Notes: generated by a model not told the origin, from the sequence alone. DNA of 64,000 nt from Tenacibaculum sp. AHE14PA (GCF_019278465.1 NZ_CP058983.1:682001-746000), one strand, 5' to 3'. Counted from the first letter of the stretch, positions 47,284 through 56,173 are shown. Numbers and translations: made by a program.

Positions 47284-47550
47284 CTATAAGTTATTTACCT
47301 TTTCAATTAAAGCGTTTGCTTTTACTTCTAATTCAGTACTTATTGCTTTAAAATGTGCTTTTTTATCTTCAACTTTCTTAGCGTTTATCTTTGCTATTAA
47401 ACCATCATAAGTTTCAAAAACCTCATCAACAATCGCTTCTGATTTTTCTTGATCTACCTCTGGGTTTAATTGTGCAGATAATCTACAGATATCAATAATA
47501 TCTCCTAAAGTATAATCGATATCTTTTTTTAAGTTTTTAATACTTGCCAT
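47284..47550 (-). CDS. Small hypothetical protein
   Basis: The 88-residue product is almost entirely helical and charged (MASIKNLKKDIDYTLGDIIDICRLSAQLNPEVDQEKSEAIVDEVFETYDGL). It has no signal peptide or membrane helix. I do not recognise it beyond a conserved flavobacterial look. It follows a CAT-like gene on the same strand with 21 bases between, so it may be the last gene of that operon. Confidence 0.78.
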   Translation of the reverse strand: MASIKNLKKDIDYTLGDIIDICRLSAQLNPEVDQEKSEAIVDEVFETYDGLIAKINAKKVEDKKAHFKAISTELEVKANALIEKVNNL

Positions 47551-47571
47551 AATTATTATTTTTTTGCAAAA

Positions 47572-48198
47572 TTAATCGATTTTATCTAATTCAGCCTGAA
47601 ATTTATCAAAAAATTGTCCTACGTGATATCCGTCTACTAAAGCATGGTTTACATTTACTGCTACAGGCATCTTTTTCTTATTATTTTCTAATTTTATTTT
47701 TCCGAAAGCAACTTGCGGAACACTATCATTTTTGTTACCCGAACTTGGTTCTTTATGACTGGTAAAGGAAACCCAAGGTACAGCCGAACAATGTATGCAG
47801 CCTAAGGAATATTTTTCAGGAAACAAATCGGATGAATTTATAATACGTTCTTTTTCTTTTTGAAAATTTACGCTAAACACTTCAAAATCACATGAAAATT
47901 CTATGTATGAAAATCCGAAAGTATGATCGGGTCTTGCTATGGTTGCCGATGCATTTATTACCGCATAAATGGCAATTTTATCCCCTTCTATTCTATATTT
48001 AAAGTTTTCAACAGCATTAATAGCCTTCATACATGCATGTAAATAGCGCACAAAAAACGATTGATTTCTTTCTTTTGCGGTTTCATAACACTTAGAAACA
48101 TCTACATCTGCTACCATACCGAATGTTGGATCTGCTAAAGTTCTAAAGTGCTTAAAATGCTGCTTTCTATTCCACTTTTCAATATTTAAATACTTCAT
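47572..48198 (-). CDS. Chloramphenicol acetyltransferase-like protein (type A CAT family)
   Basis: The 208-residue product has the CAT fold and catalytic motif HALVDG (in NHALVDGYHVGQFF) near the C-terminus. Other motifs are HFRTLADPTFGMVADVDV and SFFVRYLHACMKAINAV. Chromosomal relatives often acetylate other small molecules, so chloramphenicol resistance should not be assumed. It starts immediately after the HAD gene stop (48199), so the two are translationally linked. Confidence 0.87.
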   Translation of the reverse strand: MKYLNIEKWNRKQHFKHFRTLADPTFGMVADVDVSKCYETAKERNQSFFVRYLHACMKAINAVENFKYRIEGDKIAIYAVINASATIARPDHTFGFSYIEFSCDFEVFSVNFQKEKERIINSSDLFPEKYSLGCIHCSAVPWVSFTSHKEPSSGNKNDSVPQVAFGKIKLENNKKKMPVAVNVNHALVDGYHVGQFFDKFQAELDKID

Positions 48199-48885
48199 TT
48201 ATAAAAAAGTTAATACTTCTGTAATTTTAGCTACTGTTTTATAACTATCTGACTTTTGTTCATTACTTACCTCTTCGTGTGCCCAAGTAGTATGAAAAGG
48301 AACGTGCACTGCAGCAGCGCCTAATGCTACCAAGGGTAAAACATCTGATTTTAATGAATTCCCAATCATTAATAATTCCGACGGATTGATATCTAAATGC
48401 TTTATCAACTTTACATAATCCTTTTCTTTTTTATCACTCATCACCTCTGTATGGTGAAAGTATTTTAAAATTCCTGATTTTTCTAGTTTCCGTTCCTGAT
48501 CTAACAAATCTCCTTTAGTGGCTACAATTAACTTATACTTACCTTGTAATTTTTGCAACACCTCTTCTACTCCATCTAATAAATCGATGGGTTGCTCGAG
48601 CATTTCTTTACCAATCTCTAGAATTTTATCGATGGTTTTTGGATTGATTTTATAGTTTGATAATTCCAACGCACATTCTACCATCGAAAGCACAAAACCT
48701 TTTACACCATACCCGTAAATTTTTAGATTGTCGATTTCTTTTTTATACAATTCTTGATGAATCTTATTTTCTGTTTCATAACCAGACAACAACTTTGCAA
48801 ACTCATTCTCAGCCTCTCTAAAATAAGTTTCGTTTACCCACAAAGTATCATCCGCATCAAAGGCAATTACTTTTATATTATTCAT
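48199..48885 (-). CDS. HAD family hydrolase
   Basis: The 228-residue product has HAD motif I (IAFDADDTLWVNET, nucleophile Asp10), motif II (VATKGD) and motif IV (MIGNSLKSDV). The cap domain is helical. Substrate is unknown; relatives are phosphatases. It overlaps directly with the CAT-like gene. A possible -7 TATCTTTG (48990-48997) would leave a leader of about 100 bases. Confidence 0.88.
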   Translation of the reverse strand: MNNIKVIAFDADDTLWVNETYFREAENEFAKLLSGYETENKIHQELYKKEIDNLKIYGYGVKGFVLSMVECALELSNYKINPKTIDKILEIGKEMLEQPIDLLDGVEEVLQKLQGKYKLIVATKGDLLDQERKLEKSGILKYFHHTEVMSDKKEKDYVKLIKHLDINPSELLMIGNSLKSDVLPLVALGAAAVHVPFHTTWAHEEVSNEQKSDSYKTVAKITEVLTFL

Positions 48886-48989
48886 TTGCTAATTGTTTAA
48901 AAATTGGTCATATTTACATGAATCACTTTAAGTAGCTAATGCGTTACAACATTCAAAAAACCATTTTACCAATCTTCATTTATACACGC

Positions 48990-48997
48990 CAAAGATA
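48990..48997 (-). promoter_or_regulatory. Possible -7 element of HAD-CAT operon
   Basis: TATCTTTG on the minus strand fits TAnnTTTG. A long leader follows, so this call is uncertain. Confidence 0.4.
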
Positions 48998-49093
48998 CAT
49001 ATTTATACAACTTCTTTTCTTTTACTTGCAGTGGCTTCTTAACTACTTAAGGTTATTCTTTTTTATTTATTACAGCAATGTAAAAAAAAATGT

Positions 49094-49101
49094 TACATTT
49101 G
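49094..49101 (+). promoter_or_regulatory. -7 element for the 44-codon leader
   Basis: TACATTTG fits TAnnTTTG and ends five bases before the ATG at 49107, implying a leaderless transcript. Confidence 0.5.
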
Positions 49102-49106
49102 ATCTT

Positions 49107-49241
49107 ATGAAAGTACTTTTAAACACGTATCGCTTTATTTTAAACACTATCAATATGATTATGTGTATTACCTGCATGCGCAAACAATATGTGTTTATAA
49201 AAAAAAGTACTTTAGAGAACAGCTTTAAACAACGGTTTTAA
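49107..49241 (+). CDS. Possible 44-residue Met/Cys-rich leader peptide
   Basis: The ORF begins MKVLLNTYRFILNT and contains MIMCITCM (residues 17-24), then a basic end (NSFKQRF). Met and Cys runs beside a terminator recall attenuation leaders for sulfur amino acids. A hairpin at 49233-49247 (CGGTTTT/AAAACCG) includes its stop codon, and a second, strong terminator is at 49266-49296. AAAGTACTTT occurs near both ends of the ORF and could pair over a long range. The reading frame upstream is open but has no better start. It may be a true small protein or a regulator. Confidence 0.5.
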   Translation: MKVLLNTYRFILNTINMIMCITCMRKQYVFIKKSTLENSFKQRF

Positions 49242-49265
49242 AAACCGACATTTAATACAAACTAC

Positions 49266-49296
49266 AAAAGGTGCTTTTTTATAAAAAGCACCTTTT
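49266..49296 (+). terminator. Attenuator-like terminator
   Basis: AAAAGGTGCTTTTT (49266-49279) / AAAAAGCACCTTTT (49283-49296) is followed by T. It lies between the 44-codon ORF and the two small genes downstream, the place of an attenuator. Confidence 0.8.
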
Positions 49297-49324
49297 TTTA
49301 TTTACTAAAATTAAAACTTTAATT

Positions 49325-49456
49325 ATGATCAAAACAGTAAAAAACGCCCTACGAATTAACATGTATGCAGCTAAGAGAATGAATTCTACTAAAAACATTT
49401 TTTTCAGAAAATCGAATTTCCCACCAATAAACTCATCACATCATGCAAACTTATAA
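49325..49456 (+). CDS. Small basic hypothetical protein, first of an overlapping pair
   Basis: The ORF encodes 43 residues (MIKTVKNALRINMYAAKRM, then NSTKNIFFRKSNF). It is basic, without a membrane segment, and not recognised. Its last 14 bases overlap the start of the next ORF (49443), suggesting translational coupling. It lies about 30 bases beyond the attenuator-like terminator. Confidence 0.5.
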   Translation: MIKTVKNALRINMYAAKRMNSTKNIFFRKSNFPPINSSHHANL

Positions 49457-49793
49457 ACTACCTAAAGATCACAATTTTCAATTTACTGTTAACAAAAAAC
49501 AAGTTAACAAAAACAAAACACTAAAAACCTCAATTTTATACCATAAAATTGAAGCTACCGTAACTTCATCTCTTAACCTACATCAACCTGCATCCAGCAT
49601 CAGTTTTAAAAGTATCGAATTTGACTTTATAAAAAATGCTTTTCTAAATGATAAACTTATTATTCATAATTATATTAAAAAACTGAGTGACTCCGAGGTT
49701 ATCTTACACATTACAGTATCTAAAAAAGCGGAAAAAGAGCGCAATATTATCTGCAAGGCTGTATTTGGTTACAACTTTTTAAATGGCTCTTAA
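49443..49793 (+). CDS. Hotdog-fold thioesterase-like protein, divergent
   Basis: The 116-residue product has a C-terminal half that fits acyl-CoA thioesterases (SISFKSIEFDFIKNAFLNDKLIIH-like strand, then ILHITVSKKAEKERNIICKAVFGYNFL). The N-terminal half, where a His-Gly-Gly or catalytic Asp is expected, is replaced with a Lys/Asn-rich stretch (VNKKQVNKNKTLKTSILYHK). So it may be inactive or use another chemistry. The similarity is judged by eye. It is coupled to the small ORF in front of it. Confidence 0.55.
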   Translation: MQTYKLPKDHNFQFTVNKKQVNKNKTLKTSILYHKIEATVTSSLNLHQPASSISFKSIEFDFIKNAFLNDKLIIHNYIKKLSDSEVILHITVSKKAEKERNIICKAVFGYNFLNGS

Positions 49794-49836
49794 ATTTGAG
49801 ATTGGTTACAGACTCAACGTAAATTTTGAGTCTGTT

Positions 49837-50808
49837 TTACTTTATATACACCTCTAAAAGCTTCGTGTTTTCGGTTAAAACATTTACTCTTTTAATACAA
49901 GCTGGCACTAAAATAGTTTCTCCTATTTGCAATCTTTCTTGTTGTTTATCATATTCGAAAATAGCTGTTCCTTCTACACACATGTATATTACAAAGCTGT
50001 CTTTATCTTCATGATTTACGGTGTAGTTTTTTGTTAGATGTAGAAAATTTGTTGTAAAATATTTACAATCTACAATATTTGAAGGTTTATTTTTTTTCTT
50101 AAGATACTCTGCCTTATAATTCGATTTTGCTGAATAATCTATAGCATCTAAAGCCAAATCTAAATGCAAATCTCGCTGTTTTCCATTAGCATCTTTTCTA
50201 TTCCAGTCAGAGATACGATACGTAACGTCGGATGTTTCTTGAATTTCAGCTAATAAAACACCTTTACCGATTGCATGTACTCTACCTGCAGGCACTAGAA
50301 AGGTATCCCCTTTTTTTACAAAATCAACATTTAGTAAAGCTGTTTCATTGCCTGCTTCTATCGTTTTTACAAAAGAATTCTTATCCGCTTCCTCCGAAAA
50401 GCCCACTATAATTTTTGCCTTTTTATCTGCATTAACCACATACCACATTTCGGTTTTACCTAAGGAGTTATGTCTTTTTTGCGCTAAAATATCGTTAGGA
50501 TGTACTTGTAAACTTAATTTTCGCTTGGCATCTATAAACTTGATAAGTAACGGAAATTTATCTTGAAAGATATGATACACTTTATCTCCCAAAACATCTT
50601 GCTTAAATTCCGATATCAATTCATTTAAACTTCTTCCTTTAAGACCTCCGTTGCTAACTATAGAAACATCATTTTCTACATCAGAAATTTCCCAACTTTC
50701 ACCAATATCTTTACTATTTGTTTTTTTATTGAGTAGTGTATGTAATTTTTCTCCCCCCCAAATTTTGGATTTTAAAATAGGTTCGAATCGCAATAATTGA
50801 CTTATCAT
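49837..50808 (-). CDS. manA: Mannose-6-phosphate isomerase, class I
   Basis: ManA interconverts mannose-6-phosphate and fructose-6-phosphate, supplying GDP-sugars for polysaccharide. The 323-residue product is a zinc cupin: KSKIWGGEKLHTLLNK, KLSLQVHPNDILAQ, LGKTEMWYVVNAD, and PAGRVHAIGKGVLLAEIQ with the metal-binding residues. It is of the short (about 320) type. It is downstream of queD by two bases in the idi-queD-manA operon. Confidence 0.93.
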   Translation of the reverse strand: MISQLLRFEPILKSKIWGGEKLHTLLNKKTNSKDIGESWEISDVENDVSIVSNGGLKGRSLNELISEFKQDVLGDKVYHIFQDKFPLLIKFIDAKRKLSLQVHPNDILAQKRHNSLGKTEMWYVVNADKKAKIIVGFSEEADKNSFVKTIEAGNETALLNVDFVKKGDTFLVPAGRVHAIGKGVLLAEIQETSDVTYRISDWNRKDANGKQRDLHLDLALDAIDYSAKSNYKAEYLKKKNKPSNIVDCKYFTTNFLHLTKNYTVNHEDKDSFVIYMCVEGTAIFEYDKQQERLQIGETILVPACIKRVNVLTENTKLLEVYIK

Positions 50809-50810
50809 AA

Positions 50811-51224
50811 TTAGTTACCGCTATAGGTTACAAAGTTTCTTGGGGTTTCATATAACGTTATTTCTAAGTCTAATTTTTCAGGAATACTTACACGTAATTT
50901 GTTAAATATTACCACTGATATATTTTCGGCTGTAGGAATCAAATCTTTAAATTCCGCCACTTCTACATTCAAATTTTTGTGATCAAAAGCATCTTCTACT
51001 TCCCTCTTGATCAATTCTCGTAATAAACCTAAATCATACACATAGCCCGTATCAGTATCTATTTCACCTGTTAGCGAAACAATTAACTCGTAATTATGAC
51101 CGTGGTAATTAGGATTGCTACATTTCCCGAAAACTTCCAGATTTTTTTCATCAGACCATTTCGGATTACACAATCTATGCGCTGCATTAAAATGGGCTTT
51201 TCTATGTACGGTTACTCTAGGCAT
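50811..51224 (-). CDS. queD: 6-Carboxytetrahydropterin synthase / PTPS family
   Basis: The 137-residue product belongs to the PTPS/QueD family: zinc histidines in FNAAHRL and YHGHNYEL, catalytic Cys in FGKCSNPNYHGHNY, and DAFDHKNLN at the C-terminal half. QueD acts in queuosine synthesis; some family members act in biopterin synthesis. No other queuosine gene is in the window. The ORF overlaps idi by eight bases. Confidence 0.88.
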   Translation of the reverse strand: MPRVTVHRKAHFNAAHRLCNPKWSDEKNLEVFGKCSNPNYHGHNYELIVSLTGEIDTDTGYVYDLGLLRELIKREVEDAFDHKNLNVEVAEFKDLIPTAENISVVIFNKLRVSIPEKLDLEITLYETPRNFVTYSGN

Positions 51225-51735
51225 TTTTTAAGGCGTCGTAAGATTCTTTAAATATAATTTTAAACCAAGCAGTATATATTTTTGGATTGCTTTCGATATC
51301 CTTTTTTACAGCTTCTAAGGTCATCCACTTATAAGATGCTACCTCTTCAGCGTTAATGTTTGGTCCCCCGTTAAAATCACCTACCATTACATGATCAAAT
51401 TCATGTTCTGTTAATCCGTTATCAAAAGGCGCTTTGTAAATAAAAGAAAACACTTCTTTTAACTCACAAACAAATCCCATTTCTTCTTGCAGTCGGCGTT
51501 TTCCTGCCGCTAAATTTGTTTCCCCTTCTCTTTGATGTGAACAGCAAGTATTTGTCCATAATAACGGCGAATGGTATTTCTCAGCAGCACGTTGTTGCAA
51601 CATCAATTCTTTCTTATCATTAAAAACAAAAACTGAAAAAGCCCTGTGTAGCAATGCTTTTTCATGCGCTTCAATTTTCTCCATCAATCCAATTTGATTG
51701 TCTTGCTCGTCTACTAATATTACTTGTTCTTTCAT
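51217..51735 (-). CDS. idi: Isopentenyl-diphosphate delta-isomerase, type I
   Basis: Idi converts isopentenyl diphosphate to dimethylallyl diphosphate. The 172-residue product is a Nudix-fold enzyme with catalytic Cys in LWTNTCCSHQREGE and catalytic Glu in TEHEFDHVMVG. Size is usual (182 in E. coli). It supplies precursors for menaquinone side chains and carotenoids. It is first in an operon with queD and manA. Confidence 0.93.
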   Translation of the reverse strand: MKEQVILVDEQDNQIGLMEKIEAHEKALLHRAFSVFVFNDKKELMLQQRAAEKYHSPLLWTNTCCSHQREGETNLAAGKRRLQEEMGFVCELKEVFSFIYKAPFDNGLTEHEFDHVMVGDFNGGPNINAEEVASYKWMTLEAVKKDIESNPKIYTAWFKIIFKESYDALKNA

Positions 51736-51792
51736 CTATTTAATTTACGAAAAACAAACTTACAAAAATGATATCAGTTCAACAATTAAACC

Positions 51793-51824
51793 TTTGAAGA
51801 GTTAAGCATTAAACCTTATCTTTG
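51793..51824 (+). promoter_or_regulatory. Promoter of prfC
   Basis: TTTG (51793-51796), a 20-base spacer and TATCTTTG (51817-51824) match the Bacteroidota consensus, 18 bases before the ATG at 51843. Confidence 0.75.
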
Positions 51825-51842
51825 CAGCCTTAAAATTTATAG

Positions 51843-53432
51843 ATGAGTTTTTTTAAAGAAATACAAAAACGACGTACGTTCGGAATTATATCACACCCTG
51901 ATGCAGGTAAAACTACTTTAACTGAAAAGTTATTATTATTTGGTGGTGCTATTCAGGAAGCTGGAGCTGTTAAAAACAACAAAATAAAAAAGGGAGCCAC
52001 TTCCGATTTTATGGAGATTGAGCGTCAGCGTGGAATTTCGGTTGCTACTTCGGTTTTAGCTTTCATTTATAAAGACAAAAAAATAAACATTTTAGATACG
52101 CCTGGTCACAAAGATTTTGCGGAAGATACTTTTAGAACTCTAACAGCTGTAGACAGTGTTATTGTGGTAATTGATGTTGCCAAAGGTGTAGAGCCTCAAA
52201 CCGAAAAATTAGTTGAAGTTTGTAGAATGCGTAAAATACCGATGTTAGTATTCATTAATAAATTAGACCGTGAAGGAAAAGATGCGTTTGATTTATTAGA
52301 TGAAGTAGAGCAAAAACTTGGTTTACGTGTTACACCTATGAGTTTTCCTATTGGAATGGGGTATGATTTTAAAGGAATTTATAATATTTGGGAAAAGAAA
52401 TTAAATCTTTTTTCGGGAGATAATAAAACAAAAATTACGGAAGGACTTCAGTTTGACGACTTATCTAATCCAAAATTAGACGAAATCATTGGAGAAACTG
52501 CTGCAGAAACTTTACGAGAAGAATCTGAATTGGTATTTGAAGTATATCCTGAATTTAATCAGCAAGAATATTTAGCAGGTGATTTACAACCTGTTTTCTT
52601 TGGTTCCGCTTTAAATAACTTTGGTGTAAAAGAATTGTTAGATGCTTTTATTGAAATAGCACCACAACCACAACCTAAAAAAGCTGAAGAACGTTTAGTA
52701 GATTCTAAAGAAGAAAAATTAACGGGCTTTGTTTTTAAGATTCATGCAAACATGGATCCTAAACACAGAGACAGACTGGCTTTTATAAAAATTGTTTCAG
52801 GAACTTTTAAAAGAAACTCTCCGTATTTACACGTTCGTAACGGTAAGAAGATGAAATTTTCGAGTCCAAATGCCTTTTTCGCAGAGAAGAAACAAATTGT
52901 AGACGAATCTTTTCCTGGTGACATTGTTGGTGTACATGACACCGGTAACTTTAAAATTGGTGATACTTTAACCGAAGGAGAAGCATTAAACTTTAAAGGA
53001 ATTCCGAGTTTCTCTCCAGAGCATTTCCGTTATGTAAACAATGCCGACCCTATGAAGTCTAAACAACTCTACAAAGGTTTAGATCAATTAATGGATGAAG
53101 GTGTTGCGCAATTATTTACAATGGATATGAACGGACGTAGAATTGTTGGTACTGTAGGTGCCCTACAATACGAAGTAATTCAGTACCGTTTAGAACACGA
53201 ATATGGTGCAAAATGTACGTATGAAAACATTTCTGTACATAAAGCTTGCTGGGTACAACCAGAAGATCCAAAAAATGATGAATTTAAAGAGTTTAAACGT
53301 GTTAAACAGCGCTATTTAGCAAAAGACAAACAAGGTAAGTTGGTCTTTTTAGCAGACTCTGCTTTTACAATACAAATGACACAAAGTAAATACCCAACCG
53401 TAAAATTACATTTTACTAGTGAGTTTGAATAA
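51843..53432 (+). CDS. prfC: Peptide chain release factor 3
   Basis: RF3 is a GTPase that removes RF1/RF2 from the ribosome after termination. The 529-residue product has G1 SHPDAGKTTLTEKLLLFGGAI, switch II DTPGHKDFAEDTFRTLTAVDSVIV and NKLDREGKD. The beta-barrel and C-terminal domains follow, with the typical FRYVNNADPMKSKQLYKGL and EHEYGAKCTYE. Length equals the E. coli protein (529). It has its own promoter. Confidence 0.95.
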   Translation: MSFFKEIQKRRTFGIISHPDAGKTTLTEKLLLFGGAIQEAGAVKNNKIKKGATSDFMEIERQRGISVATSVLAFIYKDKKINILDTPGHKDFAEDTFRTLTAVDSVIVVIDVAKGVEPQTEKLVEVCRMRKIPMLVFINKLDREGKDAFDLLDEVEQKLGLRVTPMSFPIGMGYDFKGIYNIWEKKLNLFSGDNKTKITEGLQFDDLSNPKLDEIIGETAAETLREESELVFEVYPEFNQQEYLAGDLQPVFFGSALNNFGVKELLDAFIEIAPQPQPKKAEERLVDSKEEKLTGFVFKIHANMDPKHRDRLAFIKIVSGTFKRNSPYLHVRNGKKMKFSSPNAFFAEKKQIVDESFPGDIVGVHDTGNFKIGDTLTEGEALNFKGIPSFSPEHFRYVNNADPMKSKQLYKGLDQLMDEGVAQLFTMDMNGRRIVGTVGALQYEVIQYRLEHEYGAKCTYENISVHKACWVQPEDPKNDEFKEFKRVKQRYLAKDKQGKLVFLADSAFTIQMTQSKYPTVKLHFTSEFE

Positions 53433-53462
53433 GTAATAATTGATTTTAAGCATTTATTTAAC

Positions 53463-55091
53463 ATGAATAATAAAAATTACAACATCATTACGAAGAACGA
53501 TGCAATCTTCTTAGTTAGTAAGAGATTACTTCACTATGTTCGTAATGACGTGTTTTTATCCTTTATCTTTTGTCTTTTATTTTTCACCTTGTTTAGTCAA
53601 GAAAACCTCTCAACTTTAAAAGGCAAAGAACTACACACTAAAGTACGTTTGAATTTTATTCCTGTTCAAATGCCTACAGATGCATTTCCTAACTTAAAAC
53701 CAACTATGGGGTTGGCGGGTTTACATTATCAAATTCCGATTAACGATTGGTTGTATGGTGGTGCCGGATTTCATTTTGCGGTTACTGGAGACCAAGGAGG
53801 TTTATTTACTTTAGGTGCCGAAATTGGCGTAAACAAACAAGTATATAAAAATTTATATGTAGATGCTAACTTCCATTTTGGTGGTGGTGGTGGATACAGA
53901 AACTTAGTAAACGATGGCGGATTTATAAATCCGAATATAGGATTACAATACAAAAAAAACAACTATTCGGTTGGTGTACAATACAGTCACTTAAATTTTT
54001 TATCAGGCGAAATAAAAAGCAATTCGGTTTCGGTTTTTGTTGAAATTCCGAGTGTATTGCGTTTTACAGATTATGATAAAGCCCATCAAAAATTTGTTGC
54101 GACCAATCTTTCTTCGGATGATTTTTGGAGCAAACCAGTAATAAAAAACGCACAACAAGTCCGCTTTGATTTCTTTAAACCATTCGGAAATTCTAAGAAA
54201 GACAATGGAGATGTTTTAGATGAGTCATTATATGTAATCGGATTTGAATATCAGAAATACCTATCAGAAAACACCTTTTTATTCGCACATACCGATGCTA
54301 TATACAAAGGTTTGCGTGCTGGATTTATGGATTTATTTTTTGGTGCTGGTTATCACCCATATCAATCGAAATACATTAATATTTTCACAAAATTAGGTAT
54401 TGGTGCTGCTGGTGGTCGTGTGGCTCCTGAAGGCGGCTTAATGATTTATCCCTCTGCCGGAATCGATTTAAAACTATCAAGCAAATTAGCCATCAGTGGT
54501 CACGGTGGTTATTATCGTGCTGTTGCAGGCGATTTAGAAGCTTATACTGTAGGATTTGGTTTTAAATACTTCGGATTAAATGGCGGAACAACATCCGAAG
54601 AAAAAAAATACAACAATTTTTACACACAAGGATTACGCGTTGAAATTCAGAATCAATCGTATTTTGATGTTGCAAAAACCGATGATGTATTTGATGCGGC
54701 GGTCATCGATTTACAATTGATTGGTTTAAAAGTGAATTTCGACCTTAACAAATGGTTGTATATAGCTGGTGAAGCAAGTTTTGCTTATGACGGACGCTCT
54801 GGTGGTTATGCACATGGATTGGTTGGAGGTGGAATATACTCGCCACGTTTTTTGAATACTAAAGCCCGTGGTTTTGTCGAATTTATGGCAGGAGCCGGTG
54901 GTGGTGCAGGTGTAGATACAGACGAAGGAATTATTGTGCGTCCTACCTTAGGTTTAAGTTATGATATTACAAATGGCGTTGCAATTATAGCTTCAGCAGG
55001 AAAATATTATTCGCCTTTTGGGAATGTAAAATCGACGAATATGAATATTGGTTTAAGTTTTAATCTATCAACTTTATCCATAAAAAATTAA
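53463..55091 (+). CDS. Probable outer membrane protein with repeat-derived N-terminus
   Basis: The frame from the ATG at 53463 gives 542 residues, but residues 8-30 (IITKNDAIFL...) come from a palindromic repeat at 53485-53548. A hydrophobic signal peptide (FLSFIFCLLFFTLFSQ) follows only after residue 30. An in-frame GTG at 53550 could be the real start. The body is Gly- and aromatic-rich and looks like two related beta-barrel halves (LYGGAGFHFAVTGDQGG and LYIAGEASFAYDGRSGG). No family is recognised. Confidence 0.7.
   Translation: MNNKNYNIITKNDAIFLVSKRLLHYVRNDVFLSFIFCLLFFTLFSQENLSTLKGKELHTKVRLNFIPVQMPTDAFPNLKPTMGLAGLHYQIPINDWLYGGAGFHFAVTGDQGGLFTLGAEIGVNKQVYKNLYVDANFHFGGGGGYRNLVNDGGFINPNIGLQYKKNNYSVGVQYSHLNFLSGEIKSNSVSVFVEIPSVLRFTDYDKAHQKFVATNLSSDDFWSKPVIKNAQQVRFDFFKPFGNSKKDNGDVLDESLYVIGFEYQKYLSENTFLFAHTDAIYKGLRAGFMDLFFGAGYHPYQSKYINIFTKLGIGAAGGRVAPEGGLMIYPSAGIDLKLSSKLAISGHGGYYRAVAGDLEAYTVGFGFKYFGLNGGTTSEEKKYNNFYTQGLRVEIQNQSYFDVAKTDDVFDAAVIDLQLIGLKVNFDLNKWLYIAGEASFAYDGRSGGYAHGLVGGGIYSPRFLNTKARGFVEFMAGAGGGAGVDTDEGIIVRPTLGLSYDITNGVAIIASAGKYYSPFGNVKSTNMNIGLSFNLSTLSIKN
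53485..53548. repeat. REP-like palindrome at the 5' end of a CDS
   Basis: TCATTACGAA (53485-53494) pairs with TTCGTAATGA (53539-53548), and an inner near-palindrome AATCTTCTTA/TAAGAGATT lies between. This resembles the cATTGCGAgGAACGAAGcAATCTC type of dispersed repeat known in bacteroidota and other phyla. Confidence 0.75.
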
Positions 55092-55106
55092 TTATATAGT
55101 ATGCTT

Positions 55107-55189
55107 GCGCTAGGGATTGAAGTGGCATCCTTTTATGAAGAATGCATAAAAGATATAACGTAAAGCCCGCTCGAGCGCCCAAATAAATT
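55107..55189. repeat. 83-bp dispersed repeat, copy 2
   Basis: It begins GCGCTAGGGATTG and ends CCCGCTCGAGCGCCCAAA, aligning fully with copy 1 at 23719-23801. It fills the gap between the outer membrane protein and the isomerase gene. Confidence 0.8.
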
Positions 55190-55216
55190 AAAGTTTAATT
55201 AGTAAATAATAGTAGA

Positions 55217-56146
55217 ATGAATAACGGAATTTACGCAAAGTTCACAACGCCAAAAGGCCATATTTTAGTGAATTTAGAATACGAAAAAACACCTGGAACT
55301 GTAGGTAACTTTGTTGCTTTAGCAGAAGGAAATTTAGAAAACGAAGCTAAACCACAAGGAACTCCATATTACAATGGCTTAAAGTTTCACCGTGTGATTT
55401 CTGATTTCATGATACAAGGTGGTTGTCCACAAGGTACTGGAACAGGAAACCCTGGTTATAAATTTGATGATGAATTTCATCCTGATTTAAAGCATGACGC
55501 TCCTGGTAAATTATCAATGGCAAATGCAGGACCTGGAACAAACGGTTCTCAATTTTTCATTACACATACAGCAACGCCACATTTAGATGGTAATCATACT
55601 GTTTTTGGAAGCGTTGTAAAAGGACAAGATGTTGTAGATGCTATTCAGCAAAACGACACGATGGATGTTGAAATTATTCGTGTAGGTGAAGCTGCTGAAA
55701 AATTTAACGCTGTTGAAGCTTTTAGATCTTTTGAAGGATCTCGTGAAAAACGTGAAGCAGAAGAAAAAGCGAAACAGCAAGAGTTATTAGACACTGTTGC
55801 TAAGGGTTATGACGAGACTCCGTCTGGATTACGTTATAAAATTTTACAAAACGGAGACGGGAAGCAAGCTACGAAAGGCGCTACTGTTTCTGTTCATTAC
55901 AAAGGGCAATTATTAGACGGTACTGTGTTTGATTCTTCTTATAAGCGCAAACAACCAATCGACTTTGCTATTGGTATGGGACAAGTTATTGCAGGTTGGG
56001 ATGAAGGAATTCAGTTATTAAAAGTTGGAGACAAAGCCAGGTTTGTAATTCCGTCTAACTTAGCTTATGGTTCAGCTGGTGCTGGAGGGGTAATTCCGCC
56101 AAACGCTACTTTAATTTTTGATGTGGAATTAATGCATGTAAAATAA
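55217..56146 (+). CDS. Cyclophilin-FKBP fusion peptidyl-prolyl isomerase
   Basis: The 309-residue product joins a cyclophilin domain (residues 1-165: [44 protein letters not shown]) to a C-terminal FKBP domain (about 200-309: [70 protein letters not shown]). A helical acidic-basic linker ([17 protein letters not shown]) connects them. There is no signal peptide, so it works in the cytoplasm. Both domains keep the usual active-site residues. Confidence 0.93.
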   Translation: MNNGIYAKFTTPKGHILVNLEYEKTPGTVGNFVALAEGNLENEAKPQGTPYYNGLKFHRVISDFMIQGGCPQGTGTGNPGYKFDDEFHPDLKHDAPGKLSMANAGPGTNGSQFFITHTATPHLDGNHTVFGSVVKGQDVVDAIQQNDTMDVEIIRVGEAAEKFNAVEAFRSFEGSREKREAEEKAKQQELLDTVAKGYDETPSGLRYKILQNGDGKQATKGATVSVHYKGQLLDGTVFDSSYKRKQPIDFAIGMGQVIAGWDEGIQLLKVGDKARFVIPSNLAYGSAGAGGVIPPNATLIFDVELMHVK

Positions 56147-56173
56147 TTTTCACATTTATATTGAATATATTGT

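Noticed and set aside
48939..49241. 100-residue frame from 48939 including the 44-codon leader
   Set aside because: The first 56 codons are low-complexity and cover the promoter of the 49107 ORF; the ATG at 49107 fits the TACATTTG box better.
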